The translations under genes and the position numbers were made by a program. This document shows, piece after piece, positions 11,075-20,692 of a stretch of DNA of 64,000 nucleotides (within the stretch, counting starts at the first letter, position 1; every line of letters begins with the position of its first letter). The notes under the pieces were generated by a model. The model was not told where the DNA came from. It saw nothing but the letters and a program-made list of their open reading frames with translations, and made no database searches. Source of the DNA: Prochlorococcus marinus CUG1417 (GTDB taxonomy: Bacteria > Cyanobacteriota > Cyanobacteriia > PCC-6307 > Cyanobiaceae); NCBI RefSeq assembly GCF_017695975.1, contig NZ_JAAORN010000001.1, positions 186,001 through 250,000 of the forward strand, given 5' to 3'.

Positions 11075-11937
11075 AGTGGGACTTCTAAAGCAATTTTACC
11101 CAGCATTTGATTTCTATAATCTTCCAATAACTTATGAGACATTCTCCTTTTATCGCCAGAGGTATGTTTTGAAGCTGCTTCGTTGATCCAAGCAGAAGGA
11201 CTCTTAAAGCCTTTAGTAATATCAACTCCATATCTATTAGATATTTGTTTAACTGAGATATTCGCATTCTTATCTTTGTTGAGAGTGGATATAATTTTGA
11301 TAAATCCAATTGCGACACTCTCTATTTCATAAGCAGCTTCTCCAATATCGTCACACAGTGCAAGATTAAGTGCTGATTTTTGATCTTCTAAATTTGGAGG
11401 TATAACACCAGGAGCATCTAACAGATCTATACCACTTTCTAATTTTATCCATCTTAAATTACGAGTCACGCCTGCTTTCCTAGCGCTATCTACAACTCTT
11501 TTTTTTGCGATTCTATTAATTAATGCCGACTTTCCTACGTTTGGAAAACCAAGTGTAAGGGCTCTAATTGGCCTAATTCGCATTCCTCTAGAGAGTCTTC
11601 TATCGTCGATTGACGACCTAGAATCTTTGGCTGACTTACAAATTTCTTTAATCCCTATTCCTCTTTTAGCATCACACCAAAGAGGATATTGATCTTTAGA
11701 ATTAAACCATTTATTCCAACTATTGATTGTATTCGGGGAGATCATATCTGATCTGTTAATGACAAGAATATGTTTTTTATTATTTATCCATTTATTTAAG
11801 TGTGGATGTCCTGTTGACAAAGGAATTCGTGCATCTCTCACTTCGATAACTAAATCTACTTTATTGATAACTTCAGATAATTTCTTTTCTGCTTTTGCGA
11901 TATGGCCTGGGTACCATTGGATTTTGGGTATGTCCAC
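11065..11937 (-). CDS. rbgA: ribosome biogenesis GTPase YlqF/RbgA
   Basis: This 290-residue GTPase has the circularly permuted motif order of the YlqF family: NRSD (G4) near residue 61 comes before the P-loop GFPNVGKSALI near 130 and DAPG (G3) near 174. It begins with the characteristic QWYPGHIAKA segment. The family promotes late assembly of the 50S ribosomal subunit. It overlaps the downstream rluD by 10 bp, which suggests translational coupling of two 50S maturation factors. Confidence 0.9.
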   Translation of the reverse strand: MDIPKIQWYPGHIAKAEKKLSEVINKVDLVIEVRDARIPLSTGHPHLNKWINNKKHILVINRSDMISPNTINSWNKWFNSKDQYPLWCDAKRGIGIKEICKSAKDSRSSIDDRRLSRGMRIRPIRALTLGFPNVGKSALINRIAKKRVVDSARKAGVTRNLRWIKLESGIDLLDAPGVIPPNLEDQKSALNLALCDDIGEAAYEIESVAIGFIKIISTLNKDKNANISVKQISNRYGVDITKGFKSPSAWINEAASKHTSGDKRRMSHKLLEDYRNQMLGKIALEVPLWN

Positions 11938-12149
11938 TTCAATAAATCAAATAAATTTTTGTATTCCTTTTAGTTTTTATAAGTTTCAAAAGTATTTACT
12001 TCTAAATTTTAGTATAAATTTAATAACTAAAAATTTTTATAATCGTTAATTCTTAAAATTTATTAAGGCATAGGTAACAGTAACTACTTTTTAACCCAAT
12101 AAGCCCAAATTAACGTTAGGGTCTTGAGATTATAAATATAGCTTGTTTA

Positions 12150-13358
12150 ATGTCAAAATTATCTCTTTCCAGTCTTGATAAGACACATTTAGAAGGAAAA
12201 AAAGTTCTTGTAAGAGTAGATTTTAATGTTCCATTAAATGAAGACGGTCAAATAACTGACGATACGCGTATTCGTGCAGCGATCCCAACTATTGAATATC
12301 TAATTAATCATTCTGCAAAAGTCATTTTAGCTGCTCATTTTGGTAGACCGAAGGGTCAGGTAAATGAAAAAATGAGATTAACTCCAGTAGCAGCAAGATT
12401 AAGTGAATTGTTGGGGCAAAATGTTGCTCTTACTAACAGTTGTATTGGTGATGAAGCAGTTGCACAATCAAATAGCTTATCTAATGGAGATGTTCTCTTA
12501 CTCGAAAATGTTCGTTTTTTTGGTGAAGAGGAAAAGAACGACCTTGAGTTTGCTAAAAAATTAGCATCACATGCAGATATGTATGTAAATGATGCTTTCG
12601 GTGCTGCTCATAGAGCTCATGCTTCAACTCAGGGTGTTACTAATTATTTAAGTCCCTCAGTAGCTGGATTCCTTTTAGAAAAAGAATTGAAATACTTACA
12701 AGGGGCAATAGATTCTCCAAAACGTCCATTGGCAGCAATAGTCGGAGGATCAAAGGTTAGTAGCAAAATAGGAGTACTTGATTCTTTACTAGATAAGTGT
12801 GACAAAATCATGATTGGTGGAGGTATGATTTTCACTTTTTATAAAGCTAGAGGTTTAGATGTCGGAAAGAGCCTTGTAGAAGAAGATAAACTCGAGCTTG
12901 CTAAAGATTTAGAAGCAAAAGCAAAAGCAAAAGGAGTAGAATTATTATTACCCACTGATGTTGTTTTGGCTGATGAGTTTTCTCCGGAAGCTAATAGCAA
13001 AATATCTCAAATTGATTCAATTAGTGGCAACTGGATGGGTCTCGATATTGGTCCAGATTCCATTAAGGTTTTTCAGAATGCTCTTGCAGAATGTAAGACA
13101 ATTATTTGGAATGGTCCAATGGGAGTTTTTGAATTTGATAAATTTGCAGACGGTACAAATGCAATAGCTACTACACTTGCTGACTTAAGTGCTTTTTCTG
13201 AAGTTTGTACAATAATTGGTGGTGGGGATTCAGTCGCAGCAGTAGAGAAAGCTGGATTAGCAGAGAAAATGTCTCATATATCTACTGGAGGTGGAGCTAG
13301 TTTGGAACTTTTAGAAGGTAAAACCTTACCAGGTGTAGCTGCGTTAAACGAATCTTAA
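12150..13358 (+). CDS. pgk: phosphoglycerate kinase
   Basis: PGK transfers phosphate between 1,3-bisphosphoglycerate and ADP; in a photoautotroph it works mainly in the Calvin cycle direction. The 402-residue sequence has the signature VRVDFNVPL near residue 21, HFGRPKG near 64, LLLENVRFF near 116, and the C-terminal [13 protein letters not shown] with [13 protein letters not shown]. The length is normal. A TATAAAT-like hexamer at about 12131-12137 lies shortly upstream, and the gene has its own 212-bp leader region from the divergent rbgA, consistent with an individual promoter. Confidence 0.97.
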   Translation: MSKLSLSSLDKTHLEGKKVLVRVDFNVPLNEDGQITDDTRIRAAIPTIEYLINHSAKVILAAHFGRPKGQVNEKMRLTPVAARLSELLGQNVALTNSCIGDEAVAQSNSLSNGDVLLLENVRFFGEEEKNDLEFAKKLASHADMYVNDAFGAAHRAHASTQGVTNYLSPSVAGFLLEKELKYLQGAIDSPKRPLAAIVGGSKVSSKIGVLDSLLDKCDKIMIGGGMIFTFYKARGLDVGKSLVEEDKLELAKDLEAKAKAKGVELLLPTDVVLADEFSPEANSKISQIDSISGNWMGLDIGPDSIKVFQNALAECKTIIWNGPMGVFEFDKFADGTNAIATTLADLSAFSEVCTIIGGGDSVAAVEKAGLAEKMSHISTGGGASLELLEGKTLPGVAALNES

Positions 13359-13359
13359 G

Positions 13360-14094
13360 CTATATTTCATCAACAATATCAATACTCTTTGTAAAAGTAA
13401 TCATTCCCTCAGGGTGAGCTATGATTCCTGACCAAATTTGTATCCCTGGTTTTGAAGGGGCTCTCGTCATTTTGAAAATTCCGCCTGATGATAATGGCTC
13501 CAGTAATATTTCTTGTTCAAAAAATGAATTAACTTGATGAGGTTTTATAGCTCCAGCAATAATCACTTCTTCAAGTGGCTTATTTAGAATAATATCTATA
13601 TCATATTTTGCACCAGTAAGAACTTTGTCTGGGAATTTAAAACTAATATCTATCTTCCTTTCATCATTTCTTATTGTTGTGAATAAATTTTTGATAATCC
13701 CTTCATCTATTTTTCCATTTACGATTGAAAATAAATAATCAAAATTTGATTCGAGTATATATATCTCTCCATTAACTATTTTTTCCCCAGAAACTTTTAT
13801 TCGCAAAATATCTTCATTTGGGATATTAGATTTTAATCTTTTGATCTTCCATTTGCTGTCAGGGAAATCACTAACAATTTTTGAAAACTGCTTTGTTATA
13901 TTTTGGTTTTCTTCATTTCTAATATTTTTTTTAATAAACTCTAAATCTCGATTATTTAAAGAATTTTCTAGATTTCTTATAAAATCAATTTTTAAAGTTT
14001 GCGTTATTGCTGAATAGGGAATAATAAGATAAACAAATAAGTAGAGAAGAAATCCTATATTTTTGAATAAGTTTAAATTAAACATATCAATCAT
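13360..14094 (-). CDS. conserved hypothetical exported protein
   Basis: I do not recognise a named family. The 244-residue product starts with a hydrophobic segment (about residues 8-30, GFLLYLFVYLIIPYSAI) that looks like an uncleaved anchor or signal peptide, followed by a mostly beta-rich, charged domain with motifs such as GAIKPHQVNS. It is likely membrane-attached or lumen/periplasm-facing. The start is either ATG at 14094 or the inner ATG at 14085, three codons later. It ends one base after pgk and is divergent from murG, so it is probably expressed alone. Confidence 0.6.
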   Translation of the reverse strand: MIDMFNLNLFKNIGFLLYLFVYLIIPYSAITQTLKIDFIRNLENSLNNRDLEFIKKNIRNEENQNITKQFSKIVSDFPDSKWKIKRLKSNIPNEDILRIKVSGEKIVNGEIYILESNFDYLFSIVNGKIDEGIIKNLFTTIRNDERKIDISFKFPDKVLTGAKYDIDIILNKPLEEVIIAGAIKPHQVNSFFEQEILLEPLSSGGIFKMTRAPSKPGIQIWSGIIAHPEGMITFTKSIDIVDEI

Positions 14095-14126
14095 TGGTTA
14101 TTTTTATTCTACTAATTAAAGTTTTT

Positions 14127-15218
14127 ATGTCTAAAAAAAATAATTTATTAGTCGCAGCAAGTGGAACAGGAGGGCATATTTTTCCGGCTTTAGCAATTTC
14201 TAAAGAGATTGAAGATAAATGGAATATTCATTGGTTGGGGGTTCATCAAAGACTTGACGCAAATTATATTCCCAAAAAATATAATTTGAAGACTTTGAAT
14301 ATAAAGACACCAAGAAAAAATATTTTTTTGTTTTATCAATATATAGGAATTTTAATGTCAACTTTCAAAATAATTAGGATATTAAAAGAAAAAAAAATTA
14401 ATTTAGTTTTTACAACTGGAGGTTATATATCAGCACCTACTATTATTGCTTCAAAACTTCTCAAGATACCTGTCATTATTCACGAATCAAATTTAATTCC
14501 AGGAATGGTTACAAAATATTTTGGTTTTTTATGTAATTATGTTTTTTTAGGATTTAAGAAAACAAATTTTTATTTAAAAAATTGTAAAATCATTTTTACT
14601 GGAACTCCTTTAAGAGAGCAGTTCTATAAATCTAATCTCTTGCCAGAATGGGTTCCAAAAGGTAAAGGCCCTCTTTTGGTTGTTATGGGAGGAAGTCAAG
14701 GTGCAAAAGCTATAAATCAAATTCTTTTCGAATCTCTTGAATTTTTAATGAAAAAAAAGTTTCGGATAGTTCATATTATTGGCGAATATAATAAACAATT
14801 CTTTCAAGTAAAAAATTCCAAAAGATATGTTCAAAAAAAATTTACTAATGAAATTGCAGCTTTAATTCAAAACTGTGATCTTGTTATATCGCGATCTGGT
14901 GCTGGAACTATAAACGAACTAATAAAGACTCAAAAACCTTCAATTTTAATTCCATATCCTTATTCTAAAAATAATCACCAGGAGAAAAATGCGATGATTC
15001 TTGCTGAGAGTGGAGGATCAGTTTTAATGAATCAAAATAAAATTTCTAAAAAAGTTTTTGAAGAAACTATTGAAAGAATTTTCAAAAAAAAATTAAAAAA
15101 CGGAAAAAATCACTATGAAATTTTAGATCTTATGAAGAAGAATATGGAAAACAATAATAAAATCAAATCCAAAATTGAAATTAAAAAAATTTTTAATTAT
15201 TTTTTAAAGGAATTTTGA
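14127..15218 (+). CDS. murG: UDP-GlcNAc:undecaprenyl-PP-MurNAc-pentapeptide GlcNAc transferase
   Basis: MurG adds N-acetylglucosamine to lipid I to form lipid II on the cytoplasmic face of the membrane. The sequence has the N-terminal GTGGHIFPALA loop, TGGYISAP, the HESNLIPG motif, GGSQGA and the SRSGAGTINEL donor-binding motif. I chose ATG at 14127 because it puts the GTGGH loop at the usual distance from the N-terminus; an upstream TTG at 14094 would add eleven hydrophobic residues. The product is 363 aa, normal for MurG. The 3' end overlaps the convergent aminotransferase by 22 bp. Confidence 0.92.
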   Translation: MSKKNNLLVAASGTGGHIFPALAISKEIEDKWNIHWLGVHQRLDANYIPKKYNLKTLNIKTPRKNIFLFYQYIGILMSTFKIIRILKEKKINLVFTTGGYISAPTIIASKLLKIPVIIHESNLIPGMVTKYFGFLCNYVFLGFKKTNFYLKNCKIIFTGTPLREQFYKSNLLPEWVPKGKGPLLVVMGGSQGAKAINQILFESLEFLMKKKFRIVHIIGEYNKQFFQVKNSKRYVQKKFTNEIAALIQNCDLVISRSGAGTINELIKTQKPSILIPYPYSKNNHQEKNAMILAESGGSVLMNQNKISKKVFEETIERIFKKKLKNGKNHYEILDLMKKNMENNNKIKSKIEIKKIFNYFLKEF

Positions 15219-16324
15219 ATTTCTTTACATAAAAGAGTATTATTTTTCTTGCTCTGCAAACTTATTCTTGCCCACCTTTCGTCAAGAAATCTAAATGAAG
15301 TACATTCTCTAAGTAATATTCCCTTGTTTTCTAAGAATTTTATATTCGGCAACAAGGATTTTTTACTTTCTATTAAAAAAAAATTGGTTGAAGAGTTGTG
15401 AACCTTAAGGTTTTCTATTATTGATAATTTTTCAAATACTCTCTCTCTTTCAATATTTATCCATCTGTGAACCTTTCTTATCCATTTTTCATAGAATTTA
15501 GTATTACTTAGTAGGTCAATACCCGCTTTAATAGCGAAGGAATTTAAAGGCCAAGGATCTCTATTGATTTGCCATTGCTTAAGTTTTTTTGATGAACCAA
15601 TAACGTAACCTAACCTAATACCAGGAATATTGAAGATTTTGGTCAAGCTTCTCAAGACTAATAAATTGTCATATTTTTGGGTTAATGGTATTAAAGATTC
15701 TTTGTCTCCGTTAGGTGTTATTGATAAAAAAGCCTCATCGCAGATAACTAATTTATATTTTTTTATAATTTCCTCTAATGAATTCTTACCCCATAATTGG
15801 CCAGTTGGGTTGTGTGGATTTGTTATCCAAATGACATCACCTTTAGGATGAAGCGGAAATGATTGAGGAAAAATATTATTCCAGTTTTTTGGTAATTCGC
15901 AAGGTATAAAATTACTATTCCAACAATTTAATGATCTTTCATAATCAACAAAACACGGAGAAGGAATACAACTTGTTCCAAATTTAGATGCTTCATAACC
16001 TGCCCAAGTTATTAGTTCAGAAGCTCCATTTCCGGGTAATATATTTTCTGGATTTATCCCATGAAATTTACCGATTATTTCTTTCAAATCACTTAAGTTT
16101 CTCTCAGGGTAATATCTAAATCCAAGATTCTTAATTTCTGAATTTAATGAATCTATTAAAATTTGAGGAGGATCAAATGGTACTAATGAGGCACTTGCGT
16201 CAATAATTTTAGAGGGTAATAAATTTAATCTTTTTGCATTTTCATATACATTTCCTCCATGCTTTATGTTTGATATTGGCATGGATACTAGTGTTGAGTA
16301 ATCATTATGTTCTATTTTATGCAT
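15197..16324 (-). CDS. cobD: CobD/HisC-like class I/II aminotransferase or threonine-phosphate decarboxylase
   Basis: This 375-residue PLP enzyme shows GNGASELI near residue 99, NPHNPTG near 169, CDEAFL near 195 and SLTKIFNIPGIRLGY near 228 with the PLP lysine. The N-terminal KHGGNVYENAKRL resembles CobD/CobC proteins (L-threonine-O-3-phosphate decarboxylase), which supply aminopropanol phosphate for cobalamin; Prochlorococcus makes pseudocobalamin. HisC-like transamination cannot be excluded. It precedes pyrD on the opposite side by 16 bp, so pyrD is transcribed first and this gene could be read through from it. Confidence 0.65.
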   Translation of the reverse strand: MHKIEHNDYSTLVSMPISNIKHGGNVYENAKRLNLLPSKIIDASASLVPFDPPQILIDSLNSEIKNLGFRYYPERNLSDLKEIIGKFHGINPENILPGNGASELITWAGYEASKFGTSCIPSPCFVDYERSLNCWNSNFIPCELPKNWNNIFPQSFPLHPKGDVIWITNPHNPTGQLWGKNSLEEIIKKYKLVICDEAFLSITPNGDKESLIPLTQKYDNLLVLRSLTKIFNIPGIRLGYVIGSSKKLKQWQINRDPWPLNSFAIKAGIDLLSNTKFYEKWIRKVHRWINIERERVFEKLSIIENLKVHNSSTNFFLIESKKSLLPNIKFLENKGILLRECTSFRFLDERWARISLQSKKNNTLLCKEIQNSFKK

Positions 16325-16340
16325 TATTCATTTTCTTATT

Positions 16341-17510
16341 TTATTCAACCCATTTTAAATTTGTTCCAATGGCCTCTTTTATATTAGATAATTGATGTTT
16401 ATTAATTTGCTTAATGATTCCTTCAAGTATATCGGGTACTAGTTGTGGACCCTTATATATCCATCCTGTATAGAGTTGAATTAATGATGCTCCAGAACAA
16501 ATTCTTTCCCAAGCTGACTTAGGACTATCGATTCCGCCAACGCCAATTAAAATAATGTTTTTATCAATACTATGAATATGTTTTATTATTTGATTAGCTT
16601 TTTTTTGTAGAGGTCTTCCACTTAATCCTCCATTCTCTTCAGAAAGTAATAATCCTGTTTGGCTGATCTTTCTATTTTCAAGACCTAATCGATTAATGCT
16701 GGTGTTAGTAGCAATTATTCCATCGATGTTTTCCTCGATAATTAATTGGCAAATATTTTCAATATCTTCAAGACTTAAATCTGGTGCAATTTTTACAAAT
16801 AATGGTGGACAATTAGGTAAGTTTTTAATTTCTTTAAGAAGTTCTTTTAGAAGAATTGGATCTTGCAACTTTCTTAGTCCTTCAGTATTTGGAGAACTTA
16901 CGTTTATTGCTGCGTAATCACAGTATGGAATTAATAATTTTAGAGAAGTTAAATAATCATCTTTTGCTTGAGATAAACCTGTAATTTTAGACTTGCCGAA
17001 ATTTATTCCCAAACAAGTATTCACCCTGTTTTCTTTAAATTTAATTCTTTGTTCAAGAAAGTTTTTAACAAGATTCTCAGCACCATTATTATTGAAACCC
17101 ATTCTATTTAATGCTGCTTCTTCTTCTGCCAATCTAAACAACCTTGGTTTGGGATTGCCATTTTGAGCAAATTTAGTTACCGTACCAAGTTCAGCAAATC
17201 CAAAACCAAAATCTTTCCATATATTCGCCGCACTCCCATTTTTGTCAAAACCCGCAGCTAAACCAATTGGATTACAAAAATTTATTCCACATATGTTCTG
17301 ACTTAACCTTTTATCGACTATAGAAAATTCTTCATTTAGATTTTTCAGTATTGAAGAAACTACAGGCCAATTATATTTTCGTGAACTAAATGATAGAAGG
17401 CTAAGAGATAAATTAGTTAAGTATTCTGCATCTATTCCAGAGTCTTTTTTCAGTATAGGGTTCATCAAGTTTTTATAAAGATTTTTAAATACCCCCTTCT
17501 GTTTATTCAT
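16341..17510 (-). CDS. pyrD: dihydroorotate dehydrogenase (quinone), class 2
   Basis: PyrD oxidises dihydroorotate to orotate in pyrimidine synthesis and passes electrons to quinone at the membrane. The 389-residue protein has a class 2 N-terminal helical extension (about 1-65), NPIGLAAGFDKNG near 71, and AAINVSSPNTEGLR near 197 where the Ser catalytic base marks class 2 rather than the Cys of class 1. A C-terminal IGVGGI and LIQLYTGWIYKGP complete the FMN site. It overlaps rnhA by 4 bp, so the pair is probably co-translated. Confidence 0.95.
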   Translation of the reverse strand: MNKQKGVFKNLYKNLMNPILKKDSGIDAEYLTNLSLSLLSFSSRKYNWPVVSSILKNLNEEFSIVDKRLSQNICGINFCNPIGLAAGFDKNGSAANIWKDFGFGFAELGTVTKFAQNGNPKPRLFRLAEEEAALNRMGFNNNGAENLVKNFLEQRIKFKENRVNTCLGINFGKSKITGLSQAKDDYLTSLKLLIPYCDYAAINVSSPNTEGLRKLQDPILLKELLKEIKNLPNCPPLFVKIAPDLSLEDIENICQLIIEENIDGIIATNTSINRLGLENRKISQTGLLLSEENGGLSGRPLQKKANQIIKHIHSIDKNIILIGVGGIDSPKSAWERICSGASLIQLYTGWIYKGPQLVPDILEGIIKQINKHQLSNIKEAIGTNLKWVE

Positions 17511-18235
17511 AAAAAATCAGGATTCTTTTTTTCTATTATCCAATATTTTTTATCTTTAGGAATCAATCTCCAATTACGCCATTCAAACAATAAATATTTT
17601 TTTATCTTTAAGTGGTTTTCTTCACCCAATAAATTACTTAGTTCTAGTGAACTTAATAAGTACTTTTTGTCCGCAAATTTTTGAATTAATTCATTTCTTG
17701 AAAATAATTCCTGAATTTCAGAAGGTGCATTTTTTTCAAAAAAGTCTACCGAAGATACTGACTCTTTTAAATTACTTACTAAAGATATTCCTTTGCTGTA
17801 GTTGGTTGCTATTTTATCAACCCTATCATTTTGTTTGTCACCGCTATGGCCTTTAACATATTCCATTACAAGGCCATTAATTCTTAATTGATCAATTTTT
17901 TGCCATAAATCAAGGTTTTGAACTGATTTTCCTGAGCTTGTTTTCCATCCATTTTTCTTCCAATTAATAATCCATTTTGTATAACCTTCTATGACATATT
18001 TACTATCAGTTCTTAATTTGAAGTTCTCTTTTAATTTATAGGTTTTTAATTTCTCAAGTGTTTTTATAGCCGCAACGAGTTCCATCCTATTATTAGTAGT
18101 ATTTTGCTCGGAACCACCTATTTCTAATTCACTGTTGTCGTCAAAAATTATTAAGCCACCCCAACCACCTGGACCTGGATTACCACTGCAGGCACCATCT
18201 GTTGCAGCTTCAATTGCAATACTATCACTATTCAT
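17507..18235 (-). CDS. rnhA: ribonuclease HI with C-terminal extension
   Basis: RNase HI cleaves the RNA strand of RNA-DNA hybrids. The catalytic acids are visible: TDGACSGNPGPGGWG near residue 12, NNRMELVAAI near 47 (Glu), LRTDSKYV near 72 (Asp), and HSGDKQNDRVDKIA near 130 (Asp). At 242 aa it is about 90 residues longer than E. coli RNase HI; the extra C-terminal part (from about 150) is charged, ends in WRNWRLIPKDKKYW, and has no domain I recognise. It overlaps pyrD by 4 bp and lies just downstream of the rplJL operon. Confidence 0.92.
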   Translation of the reverse strand: MNSDSIAIEAATDGACSGNPGPGGWGGLIIFDDNSELEIGGSEQNTTNNRMELVAAIKTLEKLKTYKLKENFKLRTDSKYVIEGYTKWIINWKKNGWKTSSGKSVQNLDLWQKIDQLRINGLVMEYVKGHSGDKQNDRVDKIATNYSKGISLVSNLKESVSSVDFFEKNAPSEIQELFSRNELIQKFADKKYLLSSLELSNLLGEENHLKIKKYLLFEWRNWRLIPKDKKYWIIEKKNPDFL

Positions 18236-18243
18236 AATTTCTG

Positions 18244-18269
18244 AAGCCGATACACTTAAATATCGGCTT
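18244..18269 (-). terminator. 9-bp inverted repeat between rplL and rnhA (possible 3' hairpin of ribosomal operon)
   Basis: A perfect 9-bp inverted repeat (arms 18244-18252 and 18261-18269, AAGCCGATA / TATCGGCTT, 8-base loop) sits between the rplL stop and the rnhA start. On the minus strand it would fold at the end of the rplL mRNA, but no U-run follows it, so it is a weak or non-intrinsic terminator, or a processing/stability hairpin. Confidence 0.45.
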
Positions 18270-18283
18270 GAAAAAATCTTCTC

Positions 18284-18679
18284 TTACTTAAGTGTAACTT
18301 TACCGCCAGCTTCTTCAATCTCTTTCTTTAAAGATTCAGCATCTGCTTTAGCAATTCCTTCTTTTACTGTTTTTGGCGCAGCTTCAACAAGTGCTTTTGC
18401 ATCGCCAAGACCAAGACCAGTTGCATTTCTTACAACCTTAAGTACTTTGATTTTTGCGGCTGCATCAAAGCTTTCGAGAACTACATCAAATTCAGTTTTT
18501 TCTTCAGCAGCGCCACCATCTGCGTCACCGCCAGCTGCTCCAGGAGCTGCCATAACTACACCTGCAGAAGCTGCAGCAGATACACCAAAAGCCTCTTCAA
18601 TTTGCTTTACAAGCTCAGATGCTTCTAAAAGTGATAGAGATTTTAATGATTCAAGAATTTCTTCAGTTTTTGCGGACAT
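18284..18679 (-). CDS. rplL: 50S ribosomal protein L7/L12
   Basis: This 131-residue acidic protein forms the flexible ribosomal stalk that recruits translation factors. The N-terminal dimerisation domain (about 1-35) is followed by an Ala/Gly-rich hinge (about 36-58) and the C-terminal factor-binding domain containing [20 protein letters not shown] and [14 protein letters not shown]. Length and order are typical. It follows rplJ with a 28-bp gap, as in nearly all bacteria, and is likely controlled together with it through the L10 leader. Confidence 0.98.
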   Translation of the reverse strand: MSAKTEEILESLKSLSLLEASELVKQIEEAFGVSAAASAGVVMAAPGAAGGDADGGAAEEKTEFDVVLESFDAAAKIKVLKVVRNATGLGLGDAKALVEAAPKTVKEGIAKADAESLKKEIEEAGGKVTLK

Positions 18680-18707
18680 TTTCTTAAAAGTTAATTAGGT
18701 TTTGAAT

Positions 18708-19235
18708 TTAAGATTCTGATTTTTCAGAATGTTGTTTAAGTGATCTAGCAAGTCCAGAAGGTACTTCATTAATAGAGATCGCAATTTTTGTTGCAACGCC
18801 ATTAAGAGCGCCAGCAATTTTTGCCATCAATACTTCTTTAGATGGAAGACTTGCAATTTCTTTTATTTCAGAATCGCTTAGAAGTCTGCCTTCAAATAAA
18901 GCTCCTTTGGTTTCGGATTTTTTGGTGTCTTTTTGAAAAGATTGGATAGCTTTTACAGCACCACCAACATCTTCTTTAATTAAGACAAAAGCATTTGTTC
19001 CGGTCAGTAAAGATTCAAGATCGTTCCAATTACTATCACCATCAATAGCTTTACGCATTAATGAATTTTTAGTAACTTTGCAGATGCCGTTAGTTGTTTG
19101 CAATCTAGATCGCAAATCTGACATCTCTTTGATAGTTAAACCTTTATAGTCAAGAACTACAGCCATTTCCGAGTCGTTTAATAGAGATTTAATCTCAGTA
19201 ACGATTTGTTGCTTATTCTCTAGTGTTCGGCCCAT
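18708..19235 (-). CDS. rplJ: 50S ribosomal protein L10
   Basis: L10 anchors L7/L12 dimers at the stalk base of the large subunit and binds 23S rRNA. The 175-residue protein has the typical N-terminus ([20 protein letters not shown]), a central [11 protein letters not shown] motif and a C-terminal helix that binds L7/L12. The gene is separated from rplA by 190 bp containing the L10 leader. L10-L7/L12 binding to that leader is the known autoregulatory mechanism in bacteria; here it is inferred from position and structure. Confidence 0.97.
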   Translation of the reverse strand: MGRTLENKQQIVTEIKSLLNDSEMAVVLDYKGLTIKEMSDLRSRLQTTNGICKVTKNSLMRKAIDGDSNWNDLESLLTGTNAFVLIKEDVGGAVKAIQSFQKDTKKSETKGALFEGRLLSDSEIKEIASLPSKEVLMAKIAGALNGVATKIAISINEVPSGLARSLKQHSEKSES

Positions 19236-19425
19236 TGAGGTTTTTTGGATCGTAATTTAGGGAGAGCAGGAAATGCGGCAAAGTTCTTTTAAAGAGGCCG
19301 CTTTTATTAGATCCAAAAAGAAATAATTTAAGACGAGTCCTCGGTAGGAATTAAAAATTTAGAATAACTAAATCAACCTACTTTCTTTGGCCGTATTATT
19401 GCAATTAAAATTATACTACAAAGAG
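19236..19425 (-). ncRNA. ribosomal L10 leader (cis-regulatory)
   Basis: The 190-bp gap upstream of rplJ is transcribed on the minus strand and has the placement of the L10 leader, the autoregulatory site for L10-(L7/L12). A hairpin with arms at 19275-19279 and 19297-19301 (GCGGC/GCCGC) is visible, and a TATAAT hexamer on the minus strand at about 19413-19418 could drive a leader promoter of its own. The full family fold was not checked. Confidence 0.6.
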
Positions 19426-20133
19426 TTAACCTTCAGGTTGGTAATCTTGTACAGCATTTATGTCTACTTGAACTGAAGGCCCCATTGTTGAGGTTACATA
19501 AAAAGTTTTCCAATACTTTCCCTTGGCTCCACTTGGTTTGTTTTTATCAATTGATTCTTGTAAAGTTTTTAAGTTTTCAAATAGAGCCTCTTTTGTGAAA
19601 CTTGCTTTTCCAAAGCGTACATGAACGATTCCAGCCTTATCTGCTCTAAATTCGAGCTTACCAGCTTTGAATTCTTTTATTGCATTAGCAATGTCATTAG
19701 TTACAGTCCCAGCTTTAGGATTAGGCATTAAACCTCTAGGTCCTAAAACTCTTCCCAATTTTGCAACCTTTGGCATCATATCTGGAGTTGCGATAAGTAG
19801 GTCAAACTCCATATTTCCTTTGTTGATGCTTTCCACAAGATCTTCTTCGCCAAATAAATCTGCACCAGCGGCCTTAGCTTTCGATACATTCTCACCGCTT
19901 GTAATTACTGCAATTTTGATGCTTTGGCCAGTACCATGTGGTAATGCAACAGTAGTCCTTAATTGTTGATCAGTATATTTTGGATCAATACCTAGACGTA
20001 TATGTGCTTCAATAGTTTCATCAAATTTCGCATTAGCATTTTCCTTGATAATACTAAGAGCTTCAAGTGGTGCGTATATGCGATCTTCTATCTTTGTTGA
20101 TAGAGCCGCCATTCTTTTAGATAGTTTTTTCAT
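19426..20133 (-). CDS. rplA: 50S ribosomal protein L1
   Basis: L1 forms the mobile stalk at the E site of the large subunit and represses its own operon in many bacteria. The 235-residue sequence has the L1 signature region with [22 protein letters not shown] near residue 120 and the C-terminal [11 protein letters not shown]. The length is normal. It follows rplK by 66 bp and precedes the L10 leader, giving the usual nusG-rplK-rplA-rplJ-rplL order. Confidence 0.98.
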   Translation of the reverse strand: MKKLSKRMAALSTKIEDRIYAPLEALSIIKENANAKFDETIEAHIRLGIDPKYTDQQLRTTVALPHGTGQSIKIAVITSGENVSKAKAAGADLFGEEDLVESINKGNMEFDLLIATPDMMPKVAKLGRVLGPRGLMPNPKAGTVTNDIANAIKEFKAGKLEFRADKAGIVHVRFGKASFTKEALFENLKTLQESIDKNKPSGAKGKYWKTFYVTSTMGPSVQVDINAVQDYQPEG

Positions 20134-20199
20134 AATAATATTGGGTGCAAACGGTTATTGATTAACCTCCCCTAAATAGTGAGAAATTTTGTATTGAAC

Positions 20200-20625
20200 T
20201 CAATCAGTGATAGAGACGCCCATATTACGAGCAGTACCCTCAATTACTTTCATTGCTGATTCAACACTAGAACAGTTTAGATCAGGAAGCTTAGTTTTGG
20301 CTATTTCTTCTAATTGAGCTTTACTTATATTCCCAACTGAGCCTTTTGCGGATTCACCTGATCCTTTTTCTATACCAGCTGCTTTTGTTATTAAAACGGA
20401 AGCAGGAGGTGTTTTTGTGATAAAAGTAAAGCTTCTATCTTCAAAAACAGAAATCTCGACTGGAATTACAAAACCTGCTTTATCTTGTGTCCTTGCGTTG
20501 TATTCTTTGCAAAATGCCATGATATTGACACCATGTTGTCCTAAAGCTGGCCCTACAGGAGGAGCAGGATTTGCTTTGCCTGCTTGTAGAGCAAGCTTGA
20601 TAACTGCAACAATTTTTTTTGCCAT
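20200..20625 (-). CDS. rplK: 50S ribosomal protein L11
   Basis: L11 binds the GTPase-associated centre of 23S rRNA and is needed for stringent-factor activation in bacteria with ribosome-bound Rel. The 141-residue protein has the proline-rich N-terminal domain ([20 protein letters not shown] near residue 10) and the C-terminal RNA-binding domain ending [13 protein letters not shown]. It lies 67 bp downstream of nusG. Confidence 0.98.
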   Translation of the reverse strand: MAKKIVAVIKLALQAGKANPAPPVGPALGQHGVNIMAFCKEYNARTQDKAGFVIPVEISVFEDRSFTFITKTPPASVLITKAAGIEKGSGESAKGSVGNISKAQLEEIAKTKLPDLNCSSVESAMKVIEGTARNMGVSITD

Positions 20626-20692
20626 TAGATTAGAGAATTTAAGCTGAAGTAGAAAATCATAATTTTACTCGATAAACAAGAACAATTAGAAA

